The notes beneath the pieces were generated by a model. That model was given only the letters and a program-made list of their open reading frames with translations, was not told the origin of the DNA and did no database searches. This document shows positions 60,201-64,000 of a stretch of DNA of 64,000 nucleotides, one piece after another; the stretch's first letter is position 1; every line of letters begins with the position of its first letter. The position numbers and the translations under genes are program-made. Source of the stretch: Glandiceps talaboti (taxonomy: Eukaryota; Hemichordata; Enteropneusta; Spengelidae); assembly GCF_964340395.1 (NCBI RefSeq), contig NC_135559.1:9729759-9793758 (forward strand), given 5' to 3'.

Positions 60201-61790
60201 TTCTTTTTCAGCTTTGTTAAACGCTGCTCGTAATGTCTGTGCTGCAGAAAGATCTGTTTTTTGAAGCTGAAAAAAGAAGATCACATGAAATTGTTATCAA
60301 ACTGACAAAACGTGGGATAGGTACTGACATTTAAATGTTATATCGGATTTTGTTAACTGGAAAAAATAAATCAATTATTTGGATTTTCAGTAATTCTCAA
60401 TAACAGGACAATAAACAATGTTTTTGCTACAGTTGGACAACCCTGGTAACAGATACGTGGAGTGGGGTAAAAAATGGCAGTGTCTCCACATAGAGTCTAT
60501 GGTAATTTTGTTTGTAAAATGACATTGGAACCCGATAGATTTTACCTACTTACTGTCTTATAGTCTAGTCTAGTTCCTATACAGTATTATGAATTACACC
60601 TCCACTCGCATGGTTTCGTTAGAGACCACGTTGGCATCCTGAATAACCTACTTACCGCCCTACACAAAAACACTATTTTAAAAGTATGTAAAATGTGGAC
60701 AATTGTAGAACTGTGTCCATCCACTGAAAGTGATATAAACCAGCTTTATGCTAGGGAGACTCTACATGTATCCCATTCCTATTAACCAACAATGTATAAT
60801 CCTAACCTAAAACTTCCTAGCTTGGATACAAATGTTTATATTTTGTACATTCAATGTTTTACATTCTCAGTGATAGTGATACACATTTAGTTACTGTTAT
60901 TGAGTCTAACTCTACATTTTCATTGCTTTAACCTAAACCTAACTCCCTAGTTTGAATACAAAATGTGTGTTTTTTCTAGTCAGTCCACTACTAGGCGCTA
61001 GCGTGTCCTACATCAATTAATATTCTTGCAGCTATCATACATATTTATGTTGGTCCCTATCAAATGTACAGTTCAATATACAAAGCTTTTTAAAGGTGTA
61101 AATTTTACCAAATTTATGCAATGTCTCCTCACATCTATTTACTAGGTTCAATTATTCAAGCAACTATCAGTTCAATATCTATAGTCGTGACTGACCCATA
61201 GTGATATCAGATTTTTGGGCTTGTTTTTTAAAGCAACATGAATGTGTTTTACTTTTGAATACAAAAACAAGACACTTTATTATAATAACATATTATAAAT
61301 TGTTCGAATATCAATCATGAGCTTTCACAAAACTGACAACTTCAAATTCGCGGTATGTGCACCTGTTATAGACCATAACCACTATATTCCTCACTACAGC
61401 AGAGACATGTGTCAAATATTGCTGTCAACCTCGAATATTGGACGCGAGGTTCGTAAACATAAATAAATACACAATGATGGGATTTCAGCAGTAAAAATAA
61501 TATGCAGGTTAAAGATAGCTAAGCGACTAGTGCAGGATACGGACGTACGGCATACAGCATTGTACAAGGAAGTACACCCAACAATCGGGGGCGGGCGTAT
61601 ACGTTGTATGTTGACATTCTTTTGAATACCATAGTGTACAAGGGCTTCTGTAAACACAGCGGGTTATTTCCTACTCCTCACACACGACTAAAATGTTTTG
61701 CTTCCTTACCTCGTCTAAAACTGGGAACATTACTACATGAAGGGGTAACGACACCACCGATGAACCGTCATTATCGTCCTCCATTGTCAT
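49102..61790 (-). CDS. PDCD10: PDCD10 (CCM3) scaffold protein, 5 coding exons
   Basis: Adaptor of the cerebral cavernous malformation and STRIPAK complexes; binds GCKIII kinases through its N-terminal dimerisation part and paxillin/CCM2/striatin-type partners through its C-terminal FAT-like helical domain. Exons in transcript order: 61790-61710, 60266-60095, 55448-55322, 53567-53477, 49269-49102; total 639 nt, 212 aa, the same length as human. All phases agree. Diagnostic stretches: [142 protein letters not shown]. The start ATG has an in-frame TAA just upstream. Odd: between FKK and EFVKYSK there are four extra residues relative to human, from exon 4 ending LLEHKK and exon 5 beginning MLEHQKK. 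The exon 5 acceptor is a CAGCAG tandem, so an extra Gln is possible. Confidence 0.96.
50205..50475. repeat. Interspersed ATTTTAGACC motif array
   Basis: Five variants of CCCATTTTAGACC (CCATTTTAGACCC, CTATTTTAGACCA, ACATTTTAGACCA, TGTTTTAGACTC, TCATTTTAGACAA) occur at irregular spacing of about 30-90 bases. It is an intronic segment of PDCD10 on the opposite strand. It is probably part of a repeat element; the family is not recognised. Confidence 0.5.
51182..51290 (-). mobile_element. SINE/LINE-like 3' tail with (ATT)n
   Basis: Read on the - strand it is an (AAT)n-bounded sequence; on the + strand CTGCGCTTCGAGCTCTTCGG and GAGGCGCATTAGAAATAATC lead into (ATT)n at 51251-51290. The GCGC-stem plus (ATT)n design matches 22720-22797. 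No body of the element is recognisable beyond the tail. Confidence 0.45.
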
Positions 61791-62061
61791 ATTTTAAGTT
61801 AAAAGTCCGTCTTAGACGAATCGGTGTGATGGTGGGAGTTGTGTGTGACAGTACGTCCCTTCCACCACACACACATAAAATGCACCCCTCCGATCACACG
61901 ATATAAAGTTTGGAGGGGGTGAAACGAATACCCAATACTCTTGATAGTCTCAAGGCGTTACTTCGTGTCCTATGCACTTTGACTAAAGTTTCCTGATAGC
62001 TACGAAAAGGCACACATTCCAACGTCAGTCGGCGATTTCTTCTTTGGTATATCAAAACAAG
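61791..62061. promoter_or_regulatory. PDCD10 upstream region, possible divergent promoter
   Basis: This lies between the PDCD10 start and a + strand ATG at 62062, so it should hold the PDCD10 5' UTR and promoter. It is less AT-rich than its surroundings and has CACACACACA and TCCGATCACACG motifs. No TATA box is seen. In humans PDCD10 shares a bidirectional promoter with SERPINI1; no serpin is visible here, so a divergent arrangement is only suggested. Confidence 0.35.
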
Positions 62062-62226
62062 ATGGCTGACAGGGTGGGGCGACTTAAGGTCAAAGGTTAT
62101 GGCCTCGTTTTGATTCAGCGCACACTTGGGCGTTCACCTACTTTTGACTCCGAGGCGATGATATGCACACAAGCATACAAAAGGGTTAGTCTGATTTTGC
62201 TTTCACTTCTGTATTGCTTCACATAA
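62062..62226 (+). CDS. Doubtful short ORF or first exon, unknown
   Basis: ATG in good context (caagATGG) opens MADRVGRLKVKGYGLVLIQR..., which I do not recognise. Donor-like sites (AAG/gtcaaa at about 62088 and AAAAGG/gttagt near 62183) and an acceptor-like CGCCAG at about 62323 could belong to a spliced transcript ending at AATAAA near 62511. Alternatively this is the start of a gene reaching beyond the window, or chance sequence. Confidence 0.2.
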   Translation: MADRVGRLKVKGYGLVLIQRTLGRSPTFDSEAMICTQAYKRVSLILLSLLYCFT

Positions 62227-62727
62227 AACATTATCAGTCATGCGATACTGTCTTTTATGATACAATTCAACAGATTCGATATCTTGTTGGTAAAGTAGCT
62301 TGGTCGTCATATTTCTCGCCAGGTGTCGAAACTGTCATGAAGGATCGTATGTTGAAGTTCTATCAGTAGTAATAGTATTATGGGATCGAAACTCTGCTTC
62401 ACAGGTACGATTTTCGTCATGGAAATCAAATTTGAGATGTACATATTTAATTCGTCTCCCTGAATTAAATTGTACAACTTTATTGTTAAGCTTCATTTCA
62501 TTATCGTCATCAATAAAGCTTCTCTCTGACCGCCACCGTCAAAGTGCAGTGCAAGTCTTATACGTTTATGGCGTTTGTTTTTAAGAAAACAGACTGTCAA
62601 ATGAATCCAAAGATGTGGCGTGTTGAAACCGTGACGTTCATCGAATGTACACCTAACGTCCAGGGTTTGTTGTGACTGGAGCCGAAGTCACATCACAGTG
62701 GACTCAAACTCAGTTAGTTTTGTTTGC

Positions 62728-62771
62728 GAAAACAAACAAACAAACAAACAAACAAACAAACAAACAAACAA
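62728..62771. repeat. (AAAC)n microsatellite
   Basis: A nearly pure ACAA tetranucleotide array of about 44 bases, followed by AATAAATAAGTAAACAAAA. Confidence 0.95.
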
Positions 62772-62832
62772 AATTGAATAAATAAGTAAACAAAATACTG
62801 AGAAACATCAACAACAGAGTAAAAACAAAACA

Positions 62833-62998
62833 ATATCAACAATACATGTAATACATATTTCTCTGTAACAAGAATTAGAATATGTTAAATGGTCACGTTT
62901 TCCTATCTACGAAATAGTCACAATTGTTATGACCATTTCGTATGATAGGGAAACATGTTCTTGTTGCAGAGGAAATTATTGTTGATACTGATTTGCCT
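62833..62998. repeat. Near-continuous palindrome (hairpin element)
   Basis: The left arm 62833-62923 (ATCAACAATA, TATTTCTCTGTAACAAGA, TGGTCACGTTTTCCTATC, TACGAAATAGTCACAA) pairs with the right arm 62925-62998 almost without a loop. Arm differences suggest age. A foldback or MITE-like element is likely. Confidence 0.75.
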
Positions 62999-64000
62999 GC
63001 GCCCCCTACGGTCACATGTGTATACCCCGGTTTATTCTGTGCGGGAGTATACATGAAGTAGGTGGTCATTCACAATCAAGTTTATCTTACGGTGTCAAGT
63101 TGATATTGGGAGAATTTTAATGTAAAAATAAATTTCGGACGACTGGCAAAAAAAATCAAAAAAAAAATCTGAAAGTTGTTCGGTGAAACACCTTTGAAGA
63201 AAGCAACGTTTATCAATACAATTGTTTTCGAACTCCCAGCAGGCCATTTACAAGTAATCATATAATGATGTGGTGTATTGTATTTAAAATACAAATCTAC
63301 CATTATCTAAAGTTGCCCTGCAAGTCACACAACAATAAGTTGAGATCTCCATTGTCACGGTGGTGTATTTTACCTGATACATCCAATCAACACAATCGAC
63401 ATTCGATCGAACGTCTAACAATCCCCATTTTCATTCTCTACTAGTGTACAATTTCTGTGAACATACTTTGTTATAGCATGCCATGTGTATTGTATTGTCT
63501 AATGACGGGTATAACGCCACCTACGGTAGACTCGTAAAGAGAAATTCACAAAGCAAAGTGTAGGAACTTGAATATCACGTATTTCTTTATTTGTCGCACA
63601 TTACAATATAGACACTGAAGTAAAATTGCACAAAAAGGTACTTAACAGTACAATGATAACATCAAACTTCACCTGAAAAAATGTGTACTTAGTTTAGAAT
63701 GACTTTAAACCGTCATTAGCCTTAGACAAATAGAAAAGTGTTTTTTAATCTCTTCATCAGCTGATGACTTGAAAATTACTCAGTTATTGGGATGATATTG
63801 TTTGTCTAAATGCAGACGTTATCAACCCCACTGGAGCTGAGAAACAAATTTAATCATAAAAAACAAATAGAAATCCCATGAAGAGGTAATTCACGCATGA
63901 AATGGTCAAACATAACTTTTCCTGTTAAAGCTATCCGATTCGTTCGAATATTTATTATTTATAAACTCTAGAAATATCCAATATATATACTACTTTTCAA
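62999..64000. other. No recognisable feature
   Basis: AT-rich sequence with only chance open frames, such as 63082-63303 on the - strand. I see no gene, RNA or clear repeat. Confidence 0.5.

Overview
The window is eukaryotic. It holds intron-rich, AT-rich nuclear DNA from an invertebrate animal. All four recognisable genes are animal families split by GT-AG introns, and simple-sequence tracts are dense and long ((TA)n, (TC)n, (ATCA)n, (GAAA)n). The repeat style, with short foldback elements and a GCGC stem followed by an (ATT)n tail, is the kind I associate with marine invertebrates such as hemichordates, echinoderms, amphioxus or molluscs. I cannot name the species. I see no viral or LTR element, no rRNA gene, no CRISPR and no intact transposase or reverse transcriptase.

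Layout. (1) 1-3882, + strand: the last five exons of an ABCC4/MRP4-like ABC transporter (copy 1), whose 5' part lies outside the window. (2) 3883-7644: intergenic, with a long inverted repeat. (3) 7645-28585, + strand: a complete second ABCC4-like gene in tandem (copy 2), 26 coding exons, 1344 codons, with every junction in frame. (4) 28586-29358: intergenic, holding a chimeric fossil made of an ABCC4 last-exon fragment joined to a fragment of the neighbouring hexosaminidase gene. (5) 29359-37159, - strand: a family GH20 beta-N-acetylhexosaminidase in 12 exons, 601 aa, tail-to-tail with the ABC gene. (6) 37160-49101: gene-poor DNA with several repeats and hairpins, probably including the 3' UTR of the next gene. 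(7) 49102-61790, - strand: PDCD10/CCM3 in 5 coding exons, 212 aa. (8) 61791-64000: the PDCD10 upstream region, possibly a divergent promoter, with one doubtful + strand exon and a palindrome.

The gene models were built by hand from homology remembered for human ABCC4, HEXA/HEXB and PDCD10, and from splice sites whose phases all agree. The transporter pumps organic anions across membranes, the hexosaminidase trims terminal GlcNAc/GalNAc, and PDCD10 is a scaffold for GCKIII kinases and STRIPAK. There is no evidence that they act in one pathway; the cluster looks like ordinary neighbourhood plus local tandem duplication.

The most notable signals are: reciprocal GC 5' splice sites in the two ABC paralogues; the chimeric ABC-hexosaminidase fossil; a 187-bp almost perfect duplication inside the hexosaminidase gene that copies a splice donor and the exon edge; unusual active-site residues and a hydrophobic C-tail in the hexosaminidase; a triplicated exon border in ABC copy 2 that could act as a 24-nt in-frame micro-exon; an inverted pair of tRNA-like units; and a near-duplicated LEHKK/LEHQKK motif across the last PDCD10 splice junction.
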